Shown here piece after piece: positions 1 through 9,642 of a DNA stretch of 64,000 bases (position 1 is the first letter of the stretch; every line of letters begins with the position of its first letter). Origin of the DNA: Paludibacter jiangxiensis (GTDB taxonomy: Bacteria > Bacteroidota > Bacteroidia > Bacteroidales > Paludibacteraceae); contig NZ_BDCR01000001.1 in assembly GCF_001618385.1 (NCBI RefSeq), forward strand, positions 248,001 to 312,000, given 5' to 3'. Both the position numbers and the translations under genes were made by a program. The notes under the pieces were generated by a model, which did no database searches, had not been told where the DNA came from, and saw only the letters and a program-made list of their open reading frames with translations.

Positions 1-287
1 AAGATATGAAAGCTGACTATCAGTTTTCAAAAGAATATCAACTGGACAAAACGACGCTTGAGCAAACCACATCGGATGCTAAATTCAATTGCAGCTACTC
101 TGATTTTGGCACGTTTGACACAGTTGTTTTTCCGGCGCTCTGTTCCATTGATGCATCTCACAATCAGAAACAAGCCGGATTTACTATCTCGTACAACAAG
201 CTCACATTTAACACTCCGTTAAACATCAACGCAATTAATCTATCAGACTACAATCGTGTAGGACTCGATCAAATTCTTCCATTCTAA
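1..287 (+). CDS. DUF4292-type lipoprotein, C-terminal part (cut by window edge)
   Basis: The reading frame is open from the window edge to a stop at 285-287, so only about the last 94 residues are visible; the ATG at position 6 is probably internal. The fragment is rich in beta-strand-like alternation and ends 10 bases before the EnvC-like gene. In Bacteroidota the gene directly before this EnvC homologue is commonly a DUF4292 lipoprotein with an LolA/LolB-like fold, and the fragment fits the end of such a protein. The family call rests mainly on position and length, since no diagnostic motif falls in the visible part. Confidence 0.55.
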   Translation, partial: DMKADYQFSKEYQLDKTTLEQTTSDAKFNCSYSDFGTFDTVVFPALCSIDASHNQKQAGFTISYNKLTFNTPLNINAINLSDYNRVGLDQILPF

Positions 288-297
288 AACCGGTCAG

Positions 298-1692
298 ATG
301 TACGCAAAAAGGAATTTTGTCATTTTTCTATTGCTCGCAATAATTTCATTTCCTGCCTTTTCTCAATCGATCAAGGATTTGCAGGCTCAAAAAGCAAAAT
401 TGCAGGAAGAGCTGAAAATGACCAACAAATTGCTCATTGACACAAAAAAATCAGCAGCTTCATCAGAAACAAAACTCGCCATCATACGCCAGACTATTGC
501 ATCGCGAAAAGTGTTGATTGAAAATCTCAGTCTACAAATCAATGCTTTGGATCGGCACATGGACACGTTGCAATCAGAAAAAACGCGTCTTTCACAACGA
601 CTTTCACGGTTGAGAGCAGACTATGCCCGACTGCTTCAGGAAGCACAAATTCGCAAAAGCACTTACTCCCAATTACTTTTCTTATTCTCGTCAGAATCCT
701 TTGGACAGGCATATCGTCGTTTGCGTTATCTTCAGGAGAGCAGCGATTATAGAAAGAAACAAGCGTATGAAATTTTAGGCGTTCAGGAAACAATCACACA
801 CAAACAAAACGAAATCGTTCAGGCCAAGCAATCGAAAGTTGTAACGCTAAGCCAGAAAGAACAGGAAAACAAGCAATTGCAAAGCGAGCAATCAAAAGAA
901 AATAAATCGCTCAACGAATTAAAAAAGAAAAACAAAGAGCTACAGGCTCAGCTCTCAAAGCAACAACGCCAGGCAAATACCCTGAATGCGAGAATAGAGA
1001 GAGCCATTATGGAGGAAATGCGCCGTGAAGAAGCCCGCAGAGAGGCTGCCCGACGCAAAGAACAACAGGCAAGAGAAGCGGCTGCGACCAAGAAAGCAGC
1101 AGCGGATAGAGCAGCTGCTGAGCGTGCTGCAAAAAAACAAGGCAAAAAATCCAAACAACCCGTTGCTACAGAAGAAAAAGCACAGACTCCGGTTGAAACA
1201 TCAAAACCATCACCAGCAGCACTTCCGGCAACATCAGCCTACGTTGACATGATGACAAAAGAGGAAGCGCTTGTTTCGGGTAACTTTGCCGCGAACAGAG
1301 GCCGCTTGCCCTGGCCGGTAGAAAAAGGCTACATCCGCGGTCATTTCGGCATTCAGCCCCACCCGGTTCTGAAACACGTAACCACCAATAACAAAGGAAT
1401 ATACATTCAGGCTCCGCGCAACTCCGATGCACGAGCCGTATTTGACGGGATTGTTACTCAGCGATTTGCCATTCCGGGCAACAACAATGCCATCATTATC
1501 CGTCATGGAAATTATCGTACGGTCTATGCTAACTTAACCTCAATTTATGTGAATGTAGGCGACCATGTTTCGCCTCGTCAACGAATAGGAAAGATCTTTG
1601 TCGACGATGAAAACGGCGGAAAGACAGAGCTATACATGATGCTGTGGCAAGACAAAACTTTGTTGAACCCCGAATCGTGGCTTGCCCGATAA
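298..1692 (+). CDS. EnvC-like murein hydrolase activator (degenerate LytM/M23 domain)
   Basis: 464 residues: signal peptide (1-23, cleaved after FSQ), a long charged coiled coil (about 25-290, turning Lys/Ala/Glu rich near 235-300), and a C-terminal LytM (peptidase M23) domain at about 340-460. The usual zinc ligands look absent: the HxxxD position reads NNKGIYI, the HxH position reads YANL, and the last motif reads ELYMML in place of LHFE. That pattern matches E. coli EnvC, which activates amidases rather than cutting murein itself. It follows the DUF4292 gene by 10 bases and is probably co-transcribed. Role inferred: control of septal peptidoglycan splitting from the periplasm. Confidence 0.88.
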   Translation: MYAKRNFVIFLLLAIISFPAFSQSIKDLQAQKAKLQEELKMTNKLLIDTKKSAASSETKLAIIRQTIASRKVLIENLSLQINALDRHMDTLQSEKTRLSQRLSRLRADYARLLQEAQIRKSTYSQLLFLFSSESFGQAYRRLRYLQESSDYRKKQAYEILGVQETITHKQNEIVQAKQSKVVTLSQKEQENKQLQSEQSKENKSLNELKKKNKELQAQLSKQQRQANTLNARIERAIMEEMRREEARREAARRKEQQAREAAATKKAAADRAAAERAAKKQGKKSKQPVATEEKAQTPVETSKPSPAALPATSAYVDMMTKEEALVSGNFAANRGRLPWPVEKGYIRGHFGIQPHPVLKHVTTNNKGIYIQAPRNSDARAVFDGIVTQRFAIPGNNNAIIIRHGNYRTVYANLTSIYVNVGDHVSPRQRIGKIFVDDENGGKTELYMMLWQDKTLLNPESWLAR

Positions 1693-1744
1693 CACATAAT
1701 ACCCGACAGAACTCTATAAAATGTTAAGAGGGCGTCTCTTTCGG

Positions 1745-1774
1745 TTGGTCATTCCGAAATCCATCGTATATTTG
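1745..1774 (+). promoter_or_regulatory. Bacteroidota sigma-70 promoter for the SpoU gene
   Basis: TTGG at 1745-1748 (-33) and TATATTTG at 1767-1774 (-7) with about 19 bases between. Transcription should begin near 1780, which favours the ATG at 1801 over the one at 1786. Confidence 0.7.
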
Positions 1775-1800
1775 ACCATCAACTAATGCTGTCTAAATCT

Positions 1801-2559
1801 ATGTTATCCGCTTCCCAGATAAAATTCATTCGTTCGCTTGCTCAAAAAAAGGAGCGGGATGCTTCCGGTCTTTTCGTGGCGGAAGGTTCGAAAAGCGTAC
1901 GTGAGTTGCTACAATACTTCGACTGTCAACTGCTTATCCTTCCAAAAGAAGATACTGAAAAATACGAAGGTCGTATTGACGAAACCGTTTATGCGTCACC
2001 CAAAGAAATTGAAAGGGCATCGTCTCAAAAAACGCCGCAGGGTGTAATTGCTGTTTTGAAAAAACCCCAAAACAACAAGCTACCAGACTTCTCTGAAAAC
2101 AATCTTTATCTGGCATTAGACGGCATTCAAAACCCGGGAAACCTCGGAACTATTATCCGGCTGGCCGACTGGTTCGGAATACGGCATATTTTCTGCTCAG
2201 CCGACACCGCCGACGCATTTGGCCCGAAAACCGTTCAGGCCACAATGGGAGCATTAGGACGTGTAATGATTCATGCTGTCGATTTACCCGAATTTCTCCG
2301 TGACAACCAACCGAAAATTCCTGTTTACGGAGCTTTCCTTGGAGGTGATTCGATATACAGTGCCAGTTTGCCCGATAATGCCATAATCGTCATGGGCAAC
2401 GAAGGCAATGGCATTTCCGATAAAGTTGCAGAGCACATCAATAACCGGTTGGAGATACCCTCTTTTGCCAATGGCGGAGAGACATCTGAGTCATTGAATG
2501 TTGCTGTGGCAACCGCGATTGTCTGCTCCGAATTCAGGCGCAGAACACTACCCCTCTAA
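1801..2559 (+). CDS. TrmH/SpoU-family RNA 2'-O-methyltransferase
   Basis: About 252 residues from ATG 1801; an in-frame ATG at 1786 would add five residues. I chose 1801 because relatives begin with a Met followed by xIKFIRSL and because the promoter would start RNA near 1780. The N-terminal substrate-binding domain (1-95) is followed by the SPOUT knot domain with its three motifs: DGIQNPGNLGTIIRLAD (about 106), VMGNEGNGIS (about 197) and FANGGETSESLNVAVA (about 222). It methylates a ribose in rRNA or tRNA with S-adenosylmethionine; the target base cannot be told. porX follows 31 bases later. Confidence 0.9.
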   Translation: MLSASQIKFIRSLAQKKERDASGLFVAEGSKSVRELLQYFDCQLLILPKEDTEKYEGRIDETVYASPKEIERASSQKTPQGVIAVLKKPQNNKLPDFSENNLYLALDGIQNPGNLGTIIRLADWFGIRHIFCSADTADAFGPKTVQATMGALGRVMIHAVDLPEFLRDNQPKIPVYGAFLGGDSIYSASLPDNAIIVMGNEGNGISDKVAEHINNRLEIPSFANGGETSESLNVAVATAIVCSEFRRRTLPL

Positions 2560-2590
2560 TAGATGAAACAAAACATTGCAATTTAACGTT

Positions 2591-4141
2591 ATGACTAAAG
2601 ACAAGATTCTGTGGACTGACGATGAGATTGACCTGCTACGGGGCTACGTCCTTTTTCTCGAAGAAAAGGGTTACGAAGTTTCGACTGCCACCAACGGCCC
2701 CGATGCAGTGGAAATGTGCCGACAACAACGTTTTGACATCATCTTTCTCGATGAAAATATGCCTGGTCAAAGCGGGCTTGAGACCCTTGGCTTTATCAAA
2801 GAGATAGATCCGTCTGTACCCGTGGTGATGATCACGAAAAGCGAAGAGGAAAATATCATGGACATGGCCATCGGAAACAAAATTGCCGATTACCTTACCA
2901 AACCGGTAAATCCCAGCCAGATACTGCTTACTCTCAAAAAAAATCTTCACAAGAGGGAAATTATTTCCGAGCAAACCACTTCGGCTTATCGCTCCGACTT
3001 CAACAAGCTTGGAATGCAAATAAATGACTCGTTCTCTCATGCCGACTGGGAAGAAGTTTACCGCCGCCTTGTTTATTGGGAACTGGAACTGAGCGAGGCA
3101 GAAAACAACATGGACGAGCTGCTGCTGATGCAAAAAAACGAAGCAAACGCTGCTTTTGCCAAATTCATTAAGCGCAACTACGCCAAATGGTTCGAAGACC
3201 CGGACAACCGACCACTCATCAGTCCCGATCTTTTCAAAAAACGCATTTTCCCGCTGCTCGATCAGGGCGAGAAGGTGTTTGTTATTCTGATTGATAATTT
3301 CCGCTTCGATCAGTGGCGCCTTATCAAAGAGATTCTGAGTGAGTTTTTTGTTTTTGACAAGGAAGAACTTTATTACAGCATACTCCCGACAGCAACACAA
3401 TATGCCCGTAATGCCATTTTTTCTGGGTTAATGCCGTTACAAATTGTGCAGATGTTTCCCGAACTTTGGGTAAGCGAAGAAGACGAGGAGCACAAGAACA
3501 TTCACGAAGAAGAGTTGCTGAAGAGCCAGATTGAACGTTTTCGAAAGAAATACAGCTTTTCGTTCCACAAAATATTTGACACTACCGCCGGAGAAAAATT
3601 GGTTGAGAAAATACCTCAACTTTCCAACAACCAGCTGAATGTTTGCGTATTAAACTTCGTCGATATGCTTTCGCACGCGCGTACGGAATCGAAGATGATA
3701 CGAGAACTGGCTCATAGCGAGGATGCCTACCGTTCGCTCACTTTATCCTGGTTTCGCCATTCGTCTACCTATGACTTATTCAAATCGCTGGCCGAAAGCA
3801 ACTACAAAGTGATAGTGACCACTGACCACGGCACCATCAAAGTTACCAATCCGGTAAAAATTGTAGGAGACAAAAACACGAGCACCAACCTCCGGTACAA
3901 AGCAGGCAAAAACCTGAATTACAATCCGAAAGAAGTATTTGAAATGTCACAGCCCTCCAAATACGGGTTACCTTCACCAAACGTCAGTACGTCGTATGTC
4001 TATTGTATGCAGGACGATTTCTTTGCGTATCCGAACAACTACAATCATTACGTCAGTTACTACAAAAACACGTTTCAGCATGGAGGCATTTCTCTGGAGG
4101 AAATGCTCATTCCATTCGTAACGATGAGTTCTAAAAAGTAA
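2591..4141 (+). CDS. porX: PorX, response regulator with PglZ phosphodiesterase domain (T9SS regulator)
   Basis: 517 residues from ATG 2591; an upstream in-frame TTG at 2576 is less likely. Residues 1-120 form a receiver domain with acidic pair D10-D11, phospho-acceptor D54 in FLDENMPG and K104 in LTKP. The rest (about 175-515) is a PglZ domain of the alkaline phosphatase superfamily, with the LIDNFRFDQW metal site, a catalytic Thr in ILPTATQYARNA, and TTDHGT. In Porphyromonas gingivalis PorX acts with PorY and SigP to control type IX secretion genes and hydrolyses cyclic oligonucleotides. It probably shares a transcript with the SpoU gene; neither porY nor sigP is in the window. Confidence 0.92.
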   Translation: MTKDKILWTDDEIDLLRGYVLFLEEKGYEVSTATNGPDAVEMCRQQRFDIIFLDENMPGQSGLETLGFIKEIDPSVPVVMITKSEEENIMDMAIGNKIADYLTKPVNPSQILLTLKKNLHKREIISEQTTSAYRSDFNKLGMQINDSFSHADWEEVYRRLVYWELELSEAENNMDELLLMQKNEANAAFAKFIKRNYAKWFEDPDNRPLISPDLFKKRIFPLLDQGEKVFVILIDNFRFDQWRLIKEILSEFFVFDKEELYYSILPTATQYARNAIFSGLMPLQIVQMFPELWVSEEDEEHKNIHEEELLKSQIERFRKKYSFSFHKIFDTTAGEKLVEKIPQLSNNQLNVCVLNFVDMLSHARTESKMIRELAHSEDAYRSLTLSWFRHSSTYDLFKSLAESNYKVIVTTDHGTIKVTNPVKIVGDKNTSTNLRYKAGKNLNYNPKEVFEMSQPSKYGLPSPNVSTSYVYCMQDDFFAYPNNYNHYVSYYKNTFQHGGISLEEMLIPFVTMSSKK

Positions 4142-4221
4142 TCAAAGATTATCGTCCCTCCGAATTACCTTTTTTAAGTGATTTTGAGCTATATTGACGC
4201 ATATTGAGATAGAAAACTCAC

Positions 4222-4252
4222 ATTGCCTCAACGAAAACAATTCGTATATTTG
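4222..4252 (+). promoter_or_regulatory. Bacteroidota sigma-70 promoter for the isomerase/OstA operon
   Basis: ATTG at 4222-4225 (-33) and TATATTTG at 4245-4252 (-7), spacer 19. A leader of about 90 bases follows before the ATG at 4349. Confidence 0.7.
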
Positions 4253-4348
4253 CAGGCAATATTTTAACAGCAACCGAAACTCAGGATTAAACGGACCATT
4301 TGGTTGCACTCCTAATTTCAGGAAGGCATTTTACAAGCCCTATCAGAC

Positions 4349-6364
4349 ATGAAACAACTATTGTTGATTACATTTTTTGCAATGGCAGGCTGCCTGGTTG
4401 CACAAAACGGAGATGATCCTGTTTTGATGACAATTAAAGGCAATCCTATCCACAAGTCTGAATTTGAATATCTCTACAACAAGAACAATACTCAAAACAC
4501 ACTCGATAAAAAGTCGCTAGCCGAATACCTGGTCTTATTCGAGAATTTCAAGATGAAAGTTCTTGAAGCAGAATCACTCGGCATGGATACTACCAAAGCT
4601 TTTCTTGAAGAATTGTCAGGATACCGCCGTCAGCTCAACTCCGTTTACCTTACCGATACTGCCACACAAAACAGTCTGGTGAAAGAAGCTTACGACAGAC
4701 TAAAGGAAGACGTAGATGTAAGTCACATTTTGATCCGGTTAGCACCGAACGCGACACCGGATGACACGCTTGCGGCCTACAACAAAATAGCTACCATTCG
4801 CGAACGTATTGCAAGAGCTCCACGTACAATCACGCCCAAATGCGGATTTTTTACCAAACTGTTTGGCAAATGCAAACCGACAACTATCGAGCCCGAGAAT
4901 TTCAATGAAGTTGCACGGAAAGAATCAGAAGATCCTTCTGCCGCAGAAAACAGCGGGCACCTTGGCTATATCACCGGATTTATGACGATTTACCCATTCG
5001 AGAGTGTCGCTTACAATACGCCGGTCGGTCAGATCAGTTCTCCCATAAGAACTTCTTATGGCTACCACATCATCAAAGTGGACGGACGCCGCCCTTCGCG
5101 TGGTAAATTACAGGTAGCTCATATCATGAAATTCGTCCAGAAAGATGCTTCTGATTCGATAAAAAACAAAATGAAGGTCGTTATCGACAGCCTTTACAGG
5201 GAAGTAAAAAACGGAGCCGACTTTGGAGCTTTAGCCCGTAAATCCTCCGACGACAAAAGCTCTGCTGTCAATGGCGGAATGCTGCCCTGGTTCGGATCCG
5301 GCAATATGGTAAAAGAGTTTGAAGATGCGGCATTTCAGCTACAGAAGGGAGAAATAAGCCGCCCCGTTTTATCTCCTTATGGCTGGCATATCATTAAGCT
5401 GATTGACACAAAACAGTTGGAACCGCTGGCTGAAAAGAGAGCCGAAATTGAGCGTCGCATCCAGCGCGATGACCGGGCAAACATTATCACTCTGTCTTTC
5501 ATCAACAAATTGAAAGCTCAGTATAACTTCAAAAACAATGTCGCTGCTCTTGCTCCTTTTTACCAACTGGCAGAGAAATACTCCTTGAAGGATTCGGCTT
5601 TCATCAATGCGACAGAGCACATAGAAGGAACCATGGCAACTTTTGACGACCAAACACTTACTCAGTGTGATTTTGCATTCTTCCTGAACCGATATCCCAA
5701 TAGCCAGCAGATAGATAAAAAGGCGCTGATTGATGAAAAATTCCAGCAATTTACGAATACTGCGCTGGTCAATTACAAAGACGAACAACTGGAAAAAGAA
5801 TATCCTGAATTCGGGAACCTGATGCGGGAATACCACGACGGCATCCTGTTGTTCAACATAAGCAATGAAAAAGTATGGGACAAGGCAACCCGTGACACCA
5901 AAGGGCTTGAAACCTTTTTCAGAACCTACCGGAGTAATTACACCTGGGCTGACCCCCGTTTCAAAGGTTGGGTTATCTCTTGCAAAGACGAAGCTACCAA
6001 AGCGAAAGCAATGGAATTGATTGCAAAAGCGCCCAAGGACTCATTGGACAACTACCTTACAGCAAAGCTCAACAAAGACACAATTGTGGCTAAAGTAGAG
6101 AAAGGTTTGTACGTGAAGGGTGACAACAATGCGGTTGACAAATTCGAATTTAAGTCGGGAAACTTTACACCGAGCAAGGTTTATCCCGTTGTGTTTACAT
6201 ACGGAAAAATATTAAAGAACGGACCGGAAAGTTATTCCGACGTCATGGGAATTCTCACATCCGACTATCAGGCTTATCTGGAAGATCAGTGGATGAAAGA
6301 ACTCCGACGCAAATATCCGGTCGTTATAGACCAGAAAACGCTTAAAAGCATAAAAGAAAATTGA
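4349..6364 (+). CDS. Periplasmic peptidyl-prolyl isomerase with two parvulin domains
   Basis: 671 residues. It starts with a signal sequence (1-19) that contains a possible lipobox Cys15, followed by an SurA-like helical part (25-125). Two PpiC-type rotamase domains lie at about 128-250 and 253-355, each ending in a YGYHIIK or YGWHIIK strand. The first carries an insertion with CGFFTKLFGKC, two cysteines that could form a disulfide. The C-terminal 310 residues are mostly helical and without a recognised domain. First gene of a block with a second isomerase (25 bases on) and an OstA-like protein, so folding of outer-membrane proteins is the likely job. Confidence 0.9.
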   Translation: MKQLLLITFFAMAGCLVAQNGDDPVLMTIKGNPIHKSEFEYLYNKNNTQNTLDKKSLAEYLVLFENFKMKVLEAESLGMDTTKAFLEELSGYRRQLNSVYLTDTATQNSLVKEAYDRLKEDVDVSHILIRLAPNATPDDTLAAYNKIATIRERIARAPRTITPKCGFFTKLFGKCKPTTIEPENFNEVARKESEDPSAAENSGHLGYITGFMTIYPFESVAYNTPVGQISSPIRTSYGYHIIKVDGRRPSRGKLQVAHIMKFVQKDASDSIKNKMKVVIDSLYREVKNGADFGALARKSSDDKSSAVNGGMLPWFGSGNMVKEFEDAAFQLQKGEISRPVLSPYGWHIIKLIDTKQLEPLAEKRAEIERRIQRDDRANIITLSFINKLKAQYNFKNNVAALAPFYQLAEKYSLKDSAFINATEHIEGTMATFDDQTLTQCDFAFFLNRYPNSQQIDKKALIDEKFQQFTNTALVNYKDEQLEKEYPEFGNLMREYHDGILLFNISNEKVWDKATRDTKGLETFFRTYRSNYTWADPRFKGWVISCKDEATKAKAMELIAKAPKDSLDNYLTAKLNKDTIVAKVEKGLYVKGDNNAVDKFEFKSGNFTPSKVYPVVFTYGKILKNGPESYSDVMGILTSDYQAYLEDQWMKELRRKYPVVIDQKTLKSIKEN

Positions 6365-6389
6365 TTACACGTAACTCCAATTCATAAAC

Positions 6390-7751
6390 ATGAAGAAAAC
6401 AACATTAAAACTGGCAATCCTGATTTTTCTTTGTGGCTTTCAACAGTTAGCCACTGCTCAAAACAACATTATCGACGAAGTTATTTGGGTGGTTGGCGAA
6501 GAAGCCATTCTCCGCTCTGACGTTGAAAATCAAAAATTGCAGATGCAATATCAGAACGAGAAAATCGATGGTGATCCCAATTGCGTATTACCCGAACAGA
6601 TGGCTATACAAAAGTTATTTCTCCATCAGGCAAAGCTCGACAGTATTGTTGTGAGCGAAAGTCAGATTAACAGTGCGGTTGAACGCCGTATCAACTATAT
6701 GATTTCTCAGATCGGCTCAAAAGAAAAACTGGAAGAGTACATGAATAAACCTCTCTCTCAAATTCGTAATGAGTCGTACGAACCTACAAGAAACCAAATG
6801 TTGGTTGAGGAGATGCAAAAAAAACTGATCGGTGATGTCAAAATCACCCCTGCCGAAGTTCGCACTTATTATAAAACACTTAAAGCAGACAGTATTCCTA
6901 CCGTACCTGCATCATTAGAAGTACAAATCGTCACTAACGATCCTGTTATTCCTCAAAAAGAAATTGACCGGGTAAAAGATCGCTTACGCGGTTTCTCCGA
7001 CAGAATTACTTCCGGCGAATCCCAATTTTCAACATTGGCACGTCTTTATTCAGAAGATACAGAGTCTGCAAAACGAGGCGGAGAACTCGGCTTTATGGGT
7101 CGTGGACAGTTGGTGCCCGAATTTGCCAATGTTGCTTTCCTGCTTAACGACCCCAAAAAGATTTCGCGTGTAGTCGAAACTGAATACGGATTCCATATTA
7201 TTCAGTTGATAGAAAAAAGAGGAGAAATGGCCAACTTCCGCCACATCCTGATGAAACCGCAAGTTTCACTGGATGCCGAAAACAAAGCCATCCACAACCT
7301 GGACAGCGTGTTGACATTGATTCGCAGCGGAAAACAAACATTTGAAGAAGCTGTGGCCAGAAATTCTTATGACAAAGACACCCGTATGAACAACGGGCTC
7401 ATGATGAACGCCAATACCGGGACATCTAAATTCGAATTGCAACAGCTTCCGCCGGAAGTTGCGAAATTGGCTGAAGGCATGAGTGTTGGTGAGCTTTCAA
7501 AACCCTTTGTCATGCTCAACACCAAAACCAACCGCGAAGTATGTGCATTTATCAAAATCAAATCAAAAACACCCAGCCACAAAGCAAATCTCGGAGATGA
7601 TTATCAGACTTTGAAATCTATTGTTGAAAACAAACAAAAGACTGAAATCATACACAACTGGATCGTAAAAAAACAAAAGGAAACTTACGTAAGCATCGAT
7701 CCTAAATGGCAGGATTGTAAATTCCAATATCCGGGATGGGGCAAAAAATAA
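6390..7751 (+). CDS. SurA-like periplasmic peptidyl-prolyl isomerase
   Basis: 453 residues with a signal peptide (1-23, ending TAQ), a SurA N-terminal helical domain (about 25-165, beginning IIDEVIWVVGEEAILRSDVE as in SurA), a first parvulin domain (about 175-280, ending YGFHIIQL) and a second, more divergent one (about 282-390). This is the SurA architecture: a chaperone for outer-membrane beta-barrels in the periplasm. It sits between another isomerase and the OstA-like gene, and the three are probably one operon starting from the promoter at 4222-4252. Confidence 0.92.
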   Translation: MKKTTLKLAILIFLCGFQQLATAQNNIIDEVIWVVGEEAILRSDVENQKLQMQYQNEKIDGDPNCVLPEQMAIQKLFLHQAKLDSIVVSESQINSAVERRINYMISQIGSKEKLEEYMNKPLSQIRNESYEPTRNQMLVEEMQKKLIGDVKITPAEVRTYYKTLKADSIPTVPASLEVQIVTNDPVIPQKEIDRVKDRLRGFSDRITSGESQFSTLARLYSEDTESAKRGGELGFMGRGQLVPEFANVAFLLNDPKKISRVVETEYGFHIIQLIEKRGEMANFRHILMKPQVSLDAENKAIHNLDSVLTLIRSGKQTFEEAVARNSYDKDTRMNNGLMMNANTGTSKFELQQLPPEVAKLAEGMSVGELSKPFVMLNTKTNREVCAFIKIKSKTPSHKANLGDDYQTLKSIVENKQKTEIIHNWIVKKQKETYVSIDPKWQDCKFQYPGWGKK

Positions 7752-7796
7752 AGTTACATGTTCTCTATTGAAAAGTTGAACATTGAATCTTAAACT

Positions 7797-9596
7797 TTGA
7801 AATTAAAACTTCAAGCTGGCATTTTGAAACCTGAATTTTTCAAATCATTCAACAGGCATATCGTACTTTTAGGTGCGTTATGCTTGTTTTTGCATTGGTT
7901 AGTTGCTCAACAAACCGATCCTAAATTATCGTTTCCTTTACCGAAACACCAGACATTGACAAGTCCGGAAGAACTGATAAAGGCAAAAGTAGACAGAGAA
8001 GCGGCATTCAAAGGGGGAGCACAGCAGGTGTTACACCCTGTGCCATTGCCCAAAATCAACAAAAACAGCAAATCGTTCGTTTTCCTCGAAAAAGCGGATG
8101 TGATGCTCACCAACCCAGCCTTCCCAGGTGTGCAGATTATTTCGCAAAACGTACGTTTTCGGCAAGATAATACCTATCTCTATTGCGACAGCGCCTACTT
8201 CTACGAACAGGAAAACTCTCTGGATGCTTTCGGCAATGTACACATGATACAGGGAGATACGTTAAACCTGTACGGCGACGTACTCTTTTACGATGGCAAC
8301 AGCAAACAGGCGCATCTTAAATATAACGTAAGGATGGAAAATAAGGGCACCATTCTGACTACTGACTCACTTTTGTACGATCGGATCGTAAACGTGGGTT
8401 ATTATACGACAGGCGGGCGCATTACCAATGGGGATAACGTACTAACCTCACTCATCGGACAATATTACCCCACCACACATACAGCCTATTTCAAAACGGC
8501 GGTCAAGCTGGTCAATCCCGATTTTGTGATGCGTTCCGACACGTTGCAGTATGATACACACTCCGGCGTTGCTACTATCGTTGGGCCGACGAATATTGTC
8601 CATAAGAATAAAACTACCATCACCTCTACCAGTGGATGGTACGACACGCATACCGATCACTCACAGCTGTTGAACCGTTCAATAGTCAGAAACCCTGACG
8701 GAAGACAACTGACGGCCGATACGATTTTTTATGACAAAAAACAGGGAATCGGCAATGCTTACCACAATGTTGAAATAAACGACACTGCACAGCAAGTGAC
8801 ATTGTACGGGCATTACGGCTATTACGACGACAATAAAAGCTACGGTTTTGTTACCAAACATGCGCAACTTGTTCAACGTTCAAAGGAAGATACCCTCTAC
8901 ATGCATGCCGATACTCTGGCAATGCTGAAAGATTCGACGTTTAAAAGCGCCAAAGGGTTTCACAACGTACGCTTTTTCCGTAGCGATCTGCAGGGCAAAT
9001 GCGACTCGATTTTTTATTCCGATCGCGATTCCGTGATGCGGATGTACGGTCTGCCAGTCTTGTGGTCAGACGAGCAACAAATTTCCGGAGAGGAAATTCA
9101 TGCCTATTCAAAAAACAAAGAGATAGAGCATATTCATGTCATCCGGGCAGCCTTTGCCATACAGCAAAGCGACAGTATCCGGTTTAACCAGATTTCAGGA
9201 AAAGATTTGAAAGCCTATATCCGGAATCGCGAGATTTACAGGATAGATGTAAGCGGCAACTCCGAATCACTCTATTTCCCGCGGGACAAGGACAGCACTC
9301 TGATTGGGATGAATACTACGCAAAGTAGTTTTCTCACGATGTATATAAAGGATAAAAAAGTGGACAAAATTATCCTCCGGCCACAATCCAACGGAACATT
9401 GTATCCTCCTGAAAAAACGAAGAAAGACCAGATGTTTTTGAAAAATTATAACTGGAAGGAAGCCACGCGACCGAAAAACAAAGAAGATATTTTCACCTTC
9501 ATACCAAAAGACGCATCAACGAACTCCGGTGGAAGACGAAAACAAATTGGCGTCAAAAAGACAACGGAAAAAGAAGACAAGAAAGAGAAAAAATAA
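7797..9596 (+). CDS. OstA-like (LptA/LptD N-domain family) envelope protein
   Basis: 599 residues read from a TTG at 7797. A stop lies two codons upstream and there is no ATG before the hydrophobic segment (about 22-38, ending VAQQ), so the TTG is the only start that keeps the signal sequence. The body is built of OstA/LptA-type beta repeats marked by phrases such as YLYCDSAYFYEQENSLDAFG and LTADTIFYDKKQGIGNA. OstA/LptA domains bind and carry lipopolysaccharide across the periplasm. The tail is Lys-rich. It closes the isomerase operon and is followed by a bidirectional terminator. Confidence 0.87.
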   Translation: MKLKLQAGILKPEFFKSFNRHIVLLGALCLFLHWLVAQQTDPKLSFPLPKHQTLTSPEELIKAKVDREAAFKGGAQQVLHPVPLPKINKNSKSFVFLEKADVMLTNPAFPGVQIISQNVRFRQDNTYLYCDSAYFYEQENSLDAFGNVHMIQGDTLNLYGDVLFYDGNSKQAHLKYNVRMENKGTILTTDSLLYDRIVNVGYYTTGGRITNGDNVLTSLIGQYYPTTHTAYFKTAVKLVNPDFVMRSDTLQYDTHSGVATIVGPTNIVHKNKTTITSTSGWYDTHTDHSQLLNRSIVRNPDGRQLTADTIFYDKKQGIGNAYHNVEINDTAQQVTLYGHYGYYDDNKSYGFVTKHAQLVQRSKEDTLYMHADTLAMLKDSTFKSAKGFHNVRFFRSDLQGKCDSIFYSDRDSVMRMYGLPVLWSDEQQISGEEIHAYSKNKEIEHIHVIRAAFAIQQSDSIRFNQISGKDLKAYIRNREIYRIDVSGNSESLYFPRDKDSTLIGMNTTQSSFLTMYIKDKKVDKIILRPQSNGTLYPPEKTKKDQMFLKNYNWKEATRPKNKEDIFTFIPKDASTNSGGRRKQIGVKKTTEKEDKKEKK

Positions 9597-9597
9597 A

Positions 9598-9640
9598 AAA
9601 GAAAACCGGCAACTACCTGTGATAGTTGCCGGTTTTCTTT
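9598..9640. terminator. Bidirectional terminator between the OstA-like gene and purN
   Basis: An 18-base perfect stem (9598-9615 with 9623-9640) around a 7-base loop, A-rich on the left and T-rich on the right. It can end transcripts from both convergent genes. Confidence 0.88.
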
Positions 9641-9642
9641 TG

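Noticed and set aside
2636-3400. A 254-codon minus-strand frame opposite porX
   Set aside because: Fully inside porX, whose receiver and PglZ motifs are clear; the antisense protein shows no known motif and follows from codon bias.
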